64,000 nt of DNA from Archilochus colubris (lineage: Eukaryota; Chordata; Aves; Apodiformes; Trochilidae). The notes under the pieces were generated by a model. The model searched no databases and had not been told where the DNA came from. It was given only the letters and a program-made list of their open reading frames with translations. The stretch spans positions 7,996,519 to 8,060,518 of the forward strand of contig CM041090.1 of the NCBI GenBank assembly GCA_023079485.1, given 5' to 3'. Positions 12,301 through 25,700 of this stretch are shown here, piece by piece; position 1 is the first letter of the stretch; every line of letters starts with the position of its first letter. A program made the position numbers and the translations under genes.

Positions 12301-13700
12301 CTGGTGATGTGCCCCCGGGACAGTTCCACCATTTCAGGCCGTGGCCTGGTCTCTGGGTGGCCGAAGCAGGCTGGGGGTACCAAGAGAAGGGGCGTTCCCT
12401 GAGACCTCTCCCAGCGAGCGGTGCCGCTGGCCTCGGCCCTGGGCCTGGCCGGTGCCCTGTCCTCCCGGCACAGAGCCGCTGTCCCGGGGGACGGCGTGGA
12501 GGAGGCCGCGAAGGGTCCCCGTGCGCATCGCGGTGAGGCTGCATCGCGGGGAGGCGGCGCAGCATCCCCGCGGTCAGTGGAAAATCCCCGGCCCGGAGGA
12601 GGAATAGAAGGAGGGGGGAGTGGGGAGTGGGCCGGGCGCTGCGCAGCGGGAGGTGCGGGCCCGGGCGCCGCGGGGGCGGAGCGGGGCGGGGGCGGCTGCG
12701 GAGGCTCCGTTGGCCGCCGCGCTGTGCCGGGCACGCCCCTCCCACCCCCGCCCCTTCCCCTCCGGTCATCGCGCGCTTGGCCGCGTGCGGCACGAGGGGC
12801 GGGACACACCTCCGAGCGCGCGCGCTGCCGTTGGCCGGGCGGCGCAGGAGTGTGGGGGGCGGGTCCCGGGTCCCGGCCCCGGCGGCGCGGGGCTGCGGCT
12901 CCTCAAAAGCGGCGGAACGGCGGGCGGCATCGCTCGGCATCGCTCTGCGGGCTGTGTGTACGCATCATGGCCCTCCGCAGCAGCTTCGCCCGGCTCCTCC
13001 GCAAGCAGGCGGACGCGGGGCTCCATCTGCGCAGGCAGGCGCACTCCGTGGCGCTGGTGGGAGCCCCGCTCTCCAGAGGGCAGGTGGGCACGAGGGAGCG
13101 GGCGCCCCTCGTCTCCTCTCCCGTCCCCTCCCTTCCCCTCGGTGGTGCCGGCGCACCTGGCTGCAGGCAGCGCTCTGGCTAACGCAGCCTCCTTCTCTTT
13201 GTCTCGCAGAAACGGCGGGGGGTGGATGACGGCCCCGCTGCCCTCCGCGCCGCCGGGCTGGTGGAGCGGCTGACCCAGCTAGGTGAGGCATGGCGCGGCG
13301 CCGGGGGCTTCGCCGAGGAGAGGCGGGAGGGCGGAGGGGACTGCGGGGCTGCCCTCATCTTCCCACTCCCTGGCCGGGCATCCCCCTCCCTGCCCGTTTC
13401 GGTGGAGCGTGACTCAGCCGCTCTCGGCGACCCCGGGGGGTGAGGGGTGAGAGATTCCTTGCAGTGAATCACGAAGCCCGAAGTATCCCTGCACTACCCG
13501 TGCCCCAGGGAAGGCGGTGACCGACGCGGTTCTGCGGTACCGGTCCGGAACGGTTTGTCGCATACCGGCTGGTGCGTGCCGAACCCGCCGGTGTTCCGTA
13601 CGCAGCCGCACCGGGGCCTGGCGGGGATCCCCGGGACAAAGAGCGGCCGGGTCTGCCCTCGCCCACCGCCGTGCGCTCCGGATTCCCGGGAAGAGCCGGG
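12301..13700. promoter_or_regulatory. CpG island, ARG2 promoter and first exons
   Basis: Very CpG-dense block containing GC boxes (GGGGCGG near 12675) and several GTTGGCC motifs upstream of the ARG2 start codon. It covers ARG2 exons 1 and 2 and the short intron between them. No convincing TATA box was seen. Confidence 0.75.
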
Positions 13701-16700
13701 TATAGCCCCGCATCTCCTGCGTGGGCACCCTGAGCGCTCTACTGGTGCATGCAGTGTCTGCTGTTCCCGTGCTGGCTTAAGGAAAGCCAGAGAAACCTGA
13801 GGCCATTTAAAGCGTTTTGTGCAGTCGGTATATCTGTCTAGTCAAGGAATACTTTTGGCTGTGTTACTCGATTTCTCCCAGCATGTTTTCTTCCTCCGTG
13901 TTCATTACCAGATACTTAGATTGTTCCTAAAATATTTGTATGCTTTTCTGGTGGGAGCTGTCCCTGCCCGTGGCAGGAGTGTTGGACCTAAATGATCTTT
14001 TGAAGTCCCTTCCAACCTTGACAATTCTATGATTCTAAAAGACATTGAGAATTTTCTGGAGAAATCCTCAGATTCGTGTTTTCAGTGCTGTTTTCAAAGC
14101 AAAGCTGAATGAATGGAAAGTTTCTGGTCTTTTTGCTTGGTATCATGAGTGTTATTCAAGCAAATCTGTGCACTTAGTTGTGTCTCAGCATCTTGCATTG
14201 CTTGCTTCTACAAGCAGAGACCTGCAGAAAACTGTCACAGTTATTAGACATAAGACAGGACAGATACAAAGTTGTAAATCTGAACCCTGTCTTGGAGAAT
14301 CTTTAATGTAAAAAGTGTTACTGAAAGCCTTATGAGGGGGATGAATCGCAGGGGTGGATCACAGAAAGAGCTGTGTTATCTGCTCTATGGGTGCTTGGTG
14401 TCACTGGAGTTTAGATGCATGCAGAGGAAAAATAATTGCCTAATAACCCTCTAGTAAACTTAGTCTGAATTATAAGACCTCTTTTAAAACAGAAGGTATT
14501 GTTCTGTGCAGCCCTATAGGCGTATCCTGCGTATTTTATGATTCACAAGCCATGAAGTCCCAGTTTGCAATCAAATGAGTAGACCTTTGTTTCCTGTCTT
14601 GTTTTGTGCAAAGCTGAGATATAAGTCATCCTTGGCAATATTTGAATTCTCGTGAGCAAGAATATAGAAGACATAGAAGAGGGTGTCCAAAAGATGTCTT
14701 ATATACTGCAATAAATGCAGGCCTGGAGGTTACTGAGCTTAGAGTTACTTTAAAAGTAAAAAGTGGTTCTAGACAAGATTGTAGGGAGCAGTATGTTTAT
14801 ATCTTTATAGATACAATTTTATACTGGAAGACTTGGGGTTTTTCTTTCTAATAGTTGAGCTCTAATACTTTTTTTTTTAAGATGTCCATCGGAGGGAAAA
14901 AACCCACAAAAACAAAAAACTAAAAGAACTCATTTGCATGACAGAAGCTCACCTCAGTAGAAACTTGGAGAAGACAGAAAGAAAGGAGAAAGCAATCCTT
15001 CTCTGGATCCTAGTAACAAAGCTGTGGGGATAGAAATGAAGGAAGCTCAGGGTCAAAAAAAGAAAAAGTAGAAGGTGAAAAATATTTTCACTGTTTGTTT
15101 GGTAATGGATGCATTAATCAATAAAGCACATGGAGATATTTTCTTCCTGTTTCCTTATAGTTTTTAAAGGTTCTGGGATTTCTTTTTCCTGCAGCTGAAG
15201 TTTCCTATTGCTGACACATTCTTCCACTGGAGTAGGGGTTTTTTCAGTTGATGTTTATTGCCGCTTAAACCTTCTGCAGCTCTCAAGAACCAGTTCAGAT
15301 GAGGAAGGGATTATAACAGTTTCTGCTGTGAGGGAGCATCCTGAAACAATGATCAGTGTACACAAGGAGCTGCTTAGCATGCAAAATCTGCTTGAGGGCA
15401 GGGCGGTAGATTGAGGGCACCACCATGTCACCTTTTCTGTTGTGCACATCTGTTGTTCATGGAAATATAGCAAAATATTGGTGTTGTGTGTGGGCTGTTT
15501 ATTATGCCAGGGAAGAAAAGTAGTTATGCCTGTAGTACTGAGATAATAGTGCCATTGCCTGGGTTGCTGTGCTACACCAAACTGGCAGTCAAGCTTTGGC
15601 TTCTTTCTTCTTTGTCCTTTTAAGACTACTAATATTCTCTTCACACACTGAAGAAGACAACAGAGCCACAACATTATTTCCAGTATTAGCATAGATATTA
15701 CAGTTATCTGTTATGTTAAAAGAAATAATAATTTTCATGGTATCTTGAAAAGGAGCAGATAAATAATACTGCAGCAGACCATGTTTCTCCTTTGAAAAGA
15801 GAGATTTATGTAAGATATCTTACGATTTATGTAAGATATAGGGCTCCTGTTCTCCTGTCTGTATTGACTGCTGCTGAAATGTTTGTGTTCTTAGGGTCTG
15901 AGGGTGGGGATGTGGTGGTTGCTGCATGCCCCCATACCCTACTGGGAGGCAGGGGAGTGCCATAGACCTGATTTTTGTTGTCATTACAAGCTTGGAACCA
16001 GGCATGAGGCCAGCTGTGGAATGATGCTTCCCAGTAGAAGAGCAAGGAGAGATTCTGGGCAATCTGAGGAGGTATAGATGGGAAAAAGAGTTCCTGTGAT
16101 GAAAACTGTGTATTAACAGTAACACTCAAATTAATATTGCACTCAGTTGTTTCAAGTGGAAGATATTTTTGGTGATCAGATTCTTCTGATAGCTTGAAGT
16201 TGTAAAGTTTGTTTTATTAGTTTTCCATTTGTGTATTCACATTCAGTTAGACCTGAATAAAAGGAAGATGCTCTAAAGTTTCCTCTAAAATGTATCATTC
16301 AGGCAGTCTGAACACACTGCTTTACACTTTGCTTTCAGTGGCTCCTATCTTTGGGAGAGAACTTTATTGTTCCTTTTGTCCTATCCTAATTTCTGTTTTT
16401 CCATAGTCCTATTGCAATGTCCTGAGCTACTATTACGTTTTCTTTTTCTATTTTCTTTTCAAGTCTCCCTGGAAAGAGACTGTGACTATACCTGCATGGT
16501 ATAATAAATTCTTGGCTGCCTAAAGCAATGACTGCCTATGAACAGCTTGTTTGTGCTTAGCATGCTTAGGCTGAAATATGAGGAGGGAGCTCAGGCAGAT
16601 GGTATCACAAGTCTGTACCAGACTGTCAGAAATGAATGTGAGCCACTGGCTGGACTAACACTGGTACGTGTTGGTAGTAGCTCGAGGTGTACTCAGGAGG

Positions 16701-19700
16701 AGAGTTCATATAGCAGGAGTCCAGCTCCCAAGCCAAAACCAGTGGGTGTGCAAGTCTGTAGCAGGGATAATTTAAAATATAACTGACACCACCTTGGTGA
16801 TGTTTCTTTTGGCTTTGCTTCTTCTCCCAAGTGAAACTAAAATATTAACACCTTAAAGGACTTCTCCATTTTGCCAAATAGTTAAAAAGTACTATAGGAA
16901 AATTGAGACCCATAGCTCCTTGGTATGGGGGAGGAGAGGGTACAAAGCTTACAGGGCTGTGTATTGTTTTGGCAGTGAAGAGAAATGAGTGCAGTGTGTT
17001 GAGGCTCTTGGACTTCTGGTGGGAAGGTGTGCAGAAGGCAGGCAACAGATGCTCTTGACCTAAGCTATAGAAGATGCAAAGTATGAAGTTCTTTGAAGTA
17101 AGAATTTCTTGGACCTCTCCTGTTTACTGCAGATTAAGCACAGAATCCGATCAAATTAAATCCAGAGTATTTCCTAGTCCTCTTACTTGAAGAAAGGGAA
17201 CATTCTCATATTTTTCTAAGCAATACATTACTCTTGTGTTGATTACTGTAGCACTTGAGGTGACTTAGATCACCTTTGCTATTGCTATCATGGGAAGAAC
17301 TTTAGTATAGCATTTCTTCCCATGTATTCATTCTTGTATTCATTCTTTTTTTTTTCTTGTGTGTGTGTGACTGTTGATACCCTGTTTTTTAATTAACAAA
17401 GTTAGGATCCAGGTTGCTGGTTTGTCAAGGCAGTGCACTGCAGAGACTTGTGGCTTCCAGGCAGAAGTATAGCTAGACTTGTAGTACCATGGTGATTCTC
17501 TTTGACTAGCCTTCTGTTTGACCAGAACTAAGCTCTTCAGAAATAGAATTCAGGAGGTCTGTGTTGTGACTTGGAAAAGCATAACCTCCTCTAAAAGAGC
17601 AATGGAGCTGCTAATCCCCATGTGACTGGAGATAGACTCCTGCTTTGCCTAAAACCACTGGTTCCTACTGACATCTGCTGCCAAAAAGAACAATTCAGCT
17701 TTGCTGTCTCACCAGCATTGCTCATGTGGTTAGTTTCAGTCGTAACAATAAATCATGAAGCAGTTTCTTCTACAGACCTAATCCTCTTTCCACCTCTATT
17801 TAGGAAGAAGATAGTCTTTCAGTTATGCCCCAGGAAATGCATAATATGCTTCAGTGATGGAAAAATAATTTTTGCCAGCCCACCCAGTAGATGTGTGTTT
17901 TAAGAGCTGTCTGTTTTCCTGAAGACTTGGATAAACTGTAGCATTCTGCTTGCCTCATACTTGATTAAGATTGGATTTACAGATTTTTACAAGATCTGTC
18001 AGGAATCCAGTATTCTTAGGTTAGGATCTAGTTAAGATTTGCACTCGCTCTTACCTCAACTGTTTCTTTTCAAGGCTTAGTATTTTTAAACTTTAAGACT
18101 TCCTAGCTAAGAATACCCAGTCAAATATATCTAATCTGTACAATTCCATTGAAGTCTGATTTTATTGTATAGATAACATCAAGATCAGCCTTTTTTTAAC
18201 CTCTTTCCTCACGTTTTCTGCTGTTGGTAAAGTTGAAATGGGAGACAAGATTTTAGTTAACTGCTGGCATTTTAAGCAGTTTTAGTGAAATAATCTGCAT
18301 TGTGGAGATGAGAAATGCTACTGCTCATGGGTTCTTTCTGATCACATCTGCTGTCAGTACCGTCAAAGCTAAGTCTATTCCTTTGTTAGGAACACTCAGG
18401 AAAAAGTTGGTTGGGGTATAGCATAAAGATGTTGGAGTCTTCTGCCCTACAAAGCAGAAATTGTAATGCCCTTTCTTTATCTAACTCCCCCCCACACACC
18501 TTTTTTCCATGAAACAGAACAGGTGAATAGCAGCTCTTTTTCTTTTCCTTAGGCACAAGCATGTACAAGCATGACTGCTTAATAGTATCACTAAAATATA
18601 CTTACATAGTACTGCAGTTTATTTCCAGAACTAGAATAAATGACATTTTTATTTATACAGAGATCCAGGAGGCTCTGTTCTTATTTACCTCTCAGATATC
18701 AGTTAGCTGTGACTTAGCTTAGCTTCAAAGGCCTCCTCATTTCACAAAAACCCAAAGCACAGTCAGATGGATTGGTTGTAACTGGCATTTGCAGTGAGCC
18801 TTTGTAATGATGCCCCTTGTCTCCAGGTGCTGCTCCATTCCACTCCATGAGGGAAGGCAGCCAGGAGCTGATTCTGATAACCAGGGGGGCAGAAGGAACC
18901 CTGCTGAGGTTTTAGAGGAGGCTTGGGGAGGCATCCACTGAGGCCATCTCTAGGTTACTTCTTCACAACACACCTTGTTGATTAGCTCAGGAAGCTAAGC
19001 TCCTAGAAGTGAGGGAGTGTACTCTGACAGTAATGATAGTTTATCCTTTTGAATGTACCCTTTGGATGACTACAGGCCCTGGAATTTATTAGAAAAATGC
19101 CAACAGTGAAAGTATGTGGAGTCAGAGCACTGGGAGGTCAGGAGTTGGTCAGCTCTGATTCTCTTCCCTTCCCCATACTGATGGAAGACACCCTCTGCTT
19201 GTTTTGGTTTGCCGTCAGAAGCTTTGTGTCAGTCATTGATTTTATGTTTGGGTTTTTTTTTTCCTTTCCCATTTGACTGGTGCACATTTCAGGTTGCGCA
19301 TTATCCATGAATTTGGCTTGAAAAGAAATCTAATTTGGGATAAAAATTAATTCACTTTCATTGCAATTGTTCCACATAAAAATTTAGTAAAAATGGATCT
19401 AAAAAATTAAGCCATGCTGGTGCAGACCAGGTAACCTGAACTGAGTATTTCTTCCTAATTTTTGAATAAAGCAAGATTAGATTCAAGGACCAAAGAACAG
19501 AGCTCTTTGGATTTATGGTGATGCCATTTATCCTTGATATTTTCATCTTATAAACTTAGTTTTAATAGCTGAATTTCTGCACCCATAAATTTATATCTGA
19601 ATTGGAATAAATTCAGATCAGATAATCTTTTACTTTTTCTTACCATGAATGGTGTGGAAGGTGGAAAATTACTGGGGAGGGGCAAAAAGGGAGATGACAA

Positions 19701-22700
19701 AAGAAAATTTACATAATGAGGTGGGTTTCGATTTGCTTTATGGTGCACAGAGTCTGTTACTACATTCTCATTTGAAACTTTAATCCTGTCTCTCATTGTG
19801 GACTCATAAGAATACCTATGGCAGATACGCAGGTGTGTAAATATGGTACACCAGATTCTTTTTGGATAGAAGGTGGAAATTTCTGTGGTAAAATCACCTG
19901 GTGGGAAGTGGGAAATGAAGCACTTAAGTCAAATATAAAAAATAATTATCATGTATTTCGTTTTAATATGAAGAAGTGAGCTGGTCTGATGTCAGGTTCT
20001 TGAAGCTAATAAGAGGGAGAGAGACAACTTCAGTAATCTCTGATATATTCTGTTGTCCCTTCCTCTCAAGTGTTACCTGTCTGGGTTCACTAATACAGTA
20101 ACTATTTACTTCTGTAGCAATCTAAGCACAAGGTGCTTGTGGTTGAGGAGAGCTGTTTTCCTGTGTCTGTAAGTGGCTATTTGTGTTCTTACTCTTGGTA
20201 AATGTTTCTGGGTTAAGCTTGTTTGAAGGGAATTAGACCTTGTGCAGGATTTGTTGGTGGAGTAGCAGACCACAATAGCTGCACCCTTGCCTTGCCTCTG
20301 ATGCAAGCCACAGTGCAGATGTTTCCCAACACCCAATACTGATGTTTTTGGAAATCTCTTCAGGTCAAGCATAGTGAATTTCGTATGAGCTTAAATTTAT
20401 TAATGATTATCAATGGGAAATGAGGTGGATGTTCAATTTCAGGTCGGAAAAAATATTTCTTGGATCATTTTAAGCAAGGGACAACTTGAGGCTAGACTTG
20501 TAGCAATTGGAATTGGGTTTGTGTGTTGTGGTTGGGTGAGCTGAATCTTCTTAAATAGGTACAGATACAGATATCGTGTCTTAAACTAGACTTCTAAAAC
20601 TTTAAAAGGCAGGGTGGGAATTACTGAGACATGAATTTGCTTTTAGGAAGCAAAATTTTAGAGCTGGCAGAAACCTGCTGAGTCATCAAATGTCTGTATC
20701 TAACAGGAGATTGCTTCCATCACTTAAGTGTTCAGTTTAAAGGGAATTGGACACTATGTGATGAACTGCAAAGGAAGAAGGTTAGCTTTAAACCAGGCTG
20801 CTGAAGTCTCAGTCTCTTGTAGTGGGAACCTTGCTAGCCTAATATTCATGTAGAAGAAAAGTATGCTCTTTGTACAGTTTTTACACACTCCCCAGGATGA
20901 TTCTGGAGGGTTAAAGCTGTCTTTTAAATTGGCTTCAGAATGCCAATTAATGTCTTAATGAAGAGTAATTTGTTTGCTGTTGTGCAATGTCATGACAGTG
21001 TCTGAGAGGATTACAAAGCCTGTACCATAGGCCAATGAGCTTATACTGAAAGGAAGGAGGGTAGCAGCTTGTAGCCCTTTGTTTCCTTCACAGGAAGGAA
21101 AATGTTAAATTTATCTAGAAACATTGTTTATAATACTCATTTTTTCCTGAAAAGCCTTTCTGTCTGGTGATTGACTAAGCAGGCTGTAATTTGAGAAAAC
21201 AGTTTGCAGGAGTGATGCTTTCATGCCAGTGCTTTTATATAATACAAAGTATGAAGTAAGACCCAACAGCTGGGATTTTCAGATTCCTTTGAAAGTAGTT
21301 CAGGGTTTAGAAACCTGGAAAGAGAAGGACTCAATTTTTCCATAATTTTAGAGGGGGTTTTTTTGTTGGGTTTTTTTACCTCTCACAAATACCCAGTGTT
21401 AATTAAATAGGCAGTGTCAGGAGTTGTGCCTCTCATTCCATGTGCTTTTGCTCCAATTCTTGTTTGTTGCCTGAGAGAGCTGTTATGTTTGTCACAGTAG
21501 AATGCCACTGGGAGATGTCAGCAGGCAGCCTGTATTTTGGAAGCTGCATCTCCTACTATCACAGTGTTGCTTCTGGTTCTGGTGCAGCATCCTAGTTGAG
21601 AAGGGTAGAAGGGAAGCTTTCCCTGCTGCTGCCCAGATGTTTTCCAGTTAAATACCCCTAGACTTAAAAGCCACCTGCTTTTATAGAAGAAAAAATTCTC
21701 TGAATCTCTACAGGGAAACAACTATAGTAACTGCTGCCTACAGTGGGTACTGAATAAATGGACTGTATTTTGTTTAAGGTGACAGGAAGTGAATGTTGCC
21801 ATTGTCAGCTTGTCAAAGGGCACCTAAGGTCCCAGTTATAAGCATGGTTGGGTTGAACCTGAGTTAATAGCTTATTTGAAAAAGGGATGCAAGAAACTGT
21901 TTTCTTAAATATGTTCTGAACTGATATTTCTAACTTTTACCCCTGTGTATAAGTTAAGTGACTGCCTGCCATTGCCTGGTCTGCTGGTTAAATACCTGTG
22001 TGACCTTTTCCTAATTTGTTCTGGTCAACAGAAGTTGACTTAAGAAAGATATATTGTACAAATCAAGCTAGTTACTTTTTTGGCTGAAATGTGCCCCCAA
22101 GCAGCTCTGCTGAAACTGTCAAAGGGTGGCATGGAACCACTGAGGATTGTTCCCCTAAGCTGTAGAGGAGATGTGTGCTGCCATTACACACTAACAGCAG
22201 AATCACAGGAGGTTAGGGGTTGGAAGGGTCCTCTGGAGATCATCCAGTCCAACCTCCAGTCCTCCAGAGCAGGCTGCAGAGCGGAATCCAGGCAGGTTTT
22301 GAATGGCTCCAGAGAGAGATTCCACCACCAGCTCTCAGGGCCGCCTGTCCCAATGCCCTGCCACCCTCAAGTTAAAGAAGTTTCTCCTCATGTTTAGATG
22401 AAACCTCCTTTGCTCAAGTTTGTGCTCAATACCTCTTGTCCTGTCACTGGACACCAATGAAAAAATGCTGTGCCCATCCTCCTGTCATCCACCCTTTACG
22501 TATTTGTAAGCACTGGTAAGATCCCCCCTCAGTCTTCTTGTTATAACAGGAGGACTCTTTAGCATATAGATCTTCATTTATGTAACTACAGTGTGCATAT
22601 AATAGTGAGATTAATAGCTTTATCTCCCTCCTATCTATTTCAGGCTCCTGTAGCATAAATAGATGAATTAAGCCTGGGTTTTTTTGTTTTACTTGCTTCC

Positions 22701-25700
22701 TCTTGAGCCAGGGTGCTGACGAAGCTGACTTGTATGGACCTGGTTGTTACAGATTTTCTGGACTGCTGATAATTGACCAATGAGTCAAACTGGACATATT
22801 TTTCATCTATGTCAAAACAAAGATGTATTTTGATCATACTTAATTTCATATTATTTAGTTACTAGCAAAATGTCTGATGTTTAGTCTGTCAGTACTGTAT
22901 CACTTAAACAGAACTTGAATCCTGGCTAGACCTGGTCAGCTGCACTGACAAATGATGTGGATGCTGTGCTTTTTAAGGAATGTAAGGAAGCTGTCTGTCT
23001 TGTCTGTCCACGTCTTTTTCTAGTTTTCAGAACTTGAATCTGCTGTCTTTTAAAAGGCCCATGTATCTTCATGGTAACTTTCTGTGCTGTTTTAGAAAAC
23101 TGTTGATAGCAATTAGTACCTTAAAGCGGGCCCCAAGTACCAGAGAAAGCTAAGTGCTTATTGTTTAGTGTGGTGGGTTACAGAAATACTTCATTAGTGG
23201 CCAAGTAACAGCAAGATCTACCAGACTGCACTATGTAGTGAGACAGGACCAGGTGCCCTGAGTTATTGATGAGTGGGTGTGGGTTCACCTGTGTCTGGCC
23301 TCCCTCCTGAGCATGTGCAGGAGCAGGGGGCCAATAAGAGAGCAGCTGACACCCACGGAGAGAGCTCTCACTCTTCAGTGAGGATGGAGAAGCCCACAGC
23401 TCGAGGAGCCCCTGGAGCAGGCAAGAAGGGGTAGATCCCGGAGCCCCAGGAACAGCCCTAGGACATCGTCCAGGAATGGGCTAAACCCCAAGGCCTCAGG
23501 ATCAGCCCTAGGAGCAAGAAGGGCTCCTCCCGCTACAGCACTACATTACAGCATTGAGCAATGTGTATTATGGGCAAAATAATGTAGTTGAGAAAGACTT
23601 AGTTTTTAAATTTCTTTAAATCAAAACTATGTGCAAGCAGGCAGATGAAATGGAAAATAATTCAGGCCTTCAAGTATTAGAGTAGTATCTGAGACTCTAA
23701 ATGGAAGGCAAGAATATACATCAATTTTTTAATTTTACATAAATTCTCTTTGCTCCTCAGTAAGCATTAAGACATGTACATGTTGATTCAATCTCTGTGT
23801 GGTCAATATAGATAAATATATGTGCACGTGTGCATGCACACACTTCAGACCACTTCAAGACACATGGTTTATCTATGTACAGTGAATTGTTTTGTTGTGT
23901 ACTATCTCTACTAAGCTTTTTAGGCACAATTTTTAAAAAACAAATGAATCGAACAAATGAAAACCAACCAAAAAAAAGAGTAGGAAGAAAACATATCAGT
24001 ATTTAAGGATTGAGTTAGTGTGTACTTGTGATATTAACTGTATCTTAATCAAATAGCCATTGCATAGCTGGGGGCAAATATTCTATCACCCTGGGACACC
24101 TGAGCTATCCCCTGCAAGCACATGGAAATAGCAGGCCTAAGAGGGGGGCAAAAAGCTGAGAAAAGAAGCTGCTGCAAGATGTATGAACTCAATTTGAACA
24201 ACAATAAAGTTTTGTAGATGGTAACAGAAACTGAAGACATCTATTGTCTTCAACAGACATTAGTTTTTTTTTTTTTTTTTTAGAAAAATAACTATAGAGT
24301 GGTATCTTAATGCAAGAGATACAAGAGTACCGTTTGTCCAAAAAGTGGAAAATACCTCAGAATTTTGGACCCCAGAGGTGGGTCTGTCCATCTCTTTACT
24401 GCACCAGAAGCTGTATGAACCCGATATTGTAAATTAATGGCTTTTTTAATTCAGAAGCTGAACCCAGTCTTTTTGCCTTACAAATGGGACTGGGAAGAAG
24501 GCAGAGTAAAAAAGAGAATCATGAAGACAAGTGATACTTCTATAAACCCACTTGCTAGAATCTGCCCTGTTTGGCTTGCCTTGACAGTAACCTGAAGAAC
24601 TGATTCCTTAAAGTGCTATGAAAGGTGGCATGGTTGGCTTTTTGTTTGTTTTACACTGATTAAAGATGAAACTTCATCATGTAATTTCCTTTCATTCTTT
24701 TTTATCCTTTAATGGGTAAGAATGCTGTGATGTACTGGTATGTCCTCTAAAAGAGAACAAAAGATAAGTAGCAGTCCTTTCTTACATTACATTGTGTTAT
24801 GGGCTGTGCTGCAATGTGTAAGTTGCTGAACACAGGACCTAGCTGCATATTTACTTCCCACAGATGTCAGAGGTATTAAATGTATTATTAATGTGTACAT
24901 CTCCAAAAGCTGTTGCTGTAATAGCAAAGTGTGGCTTCCACAACTTGTTTCCTGGGTATATTCATATACTTCCATCACACCATGAAGTACTGAAATGTGT
25001 AGTTTTGCAGGAAGGCACAAATAAAAAAGAAATAGATTTTTGATAGTCATTAAAAAGGTATCTCAGAATATGCAACTCTTCTCTGGTTCTGCACAACAGC
25101 AGAATGAAACAGAGGGTAAAAAATGTAGTGGTCACAGAGGTATCTGATAGCACAACCAAATTTGAACAAAAAGGGCTCAAAATTCCAGAGCCATCATCCT
25201 ATTGGCTAATTGGGTATTGCCTAAGGGAGGGGAAAAATGCTGTTGTGTGCATGTATTGCCTTTTGAAAAGCAGGGAGTGGGATGTCACAGTGCTGCTTAC
25301 TGCTTTCTTGGCTCTGCAAGTAATGTGTTTTCTCAGAGTTGCTGAGATTGTATTTATTTGACAAGTAGCTGTGCTATGTCCTCTCCTAGCAAATACCCTG
25401 ACATATATCCCTGCAGTAAAAGTCTGCTTGTTTATTTTCCAGCCTCTCTCCCAGCCACTCACAAGTGGCTCAACCATTTGCCTTCATTCCTTTCATCAAA
25501 GCTCCTTTTGAAATCAGAATAGGCATATTTTTCTCCATGCTACTTACTTCCTTTCCAACAATCAAATTATCAGCCTGTTTCTAGAGATTAGACTAATAGG
25601 TTAATGGAATTTAAGCAGGAAACCTTGAGCACCAAGTGGGCTGTTTCTTCACGATGATTTCCTTGCCTTAATTTCTCGAATTACCCTGCTAGGCTTGGGA

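Noticed and set aside
12212..13291. ORFs up to 253 aa around the ARG2 start
   Set aside because: GC-rich island artefacts in six frames; only exons 1 and 2 of ARG2 match a family.
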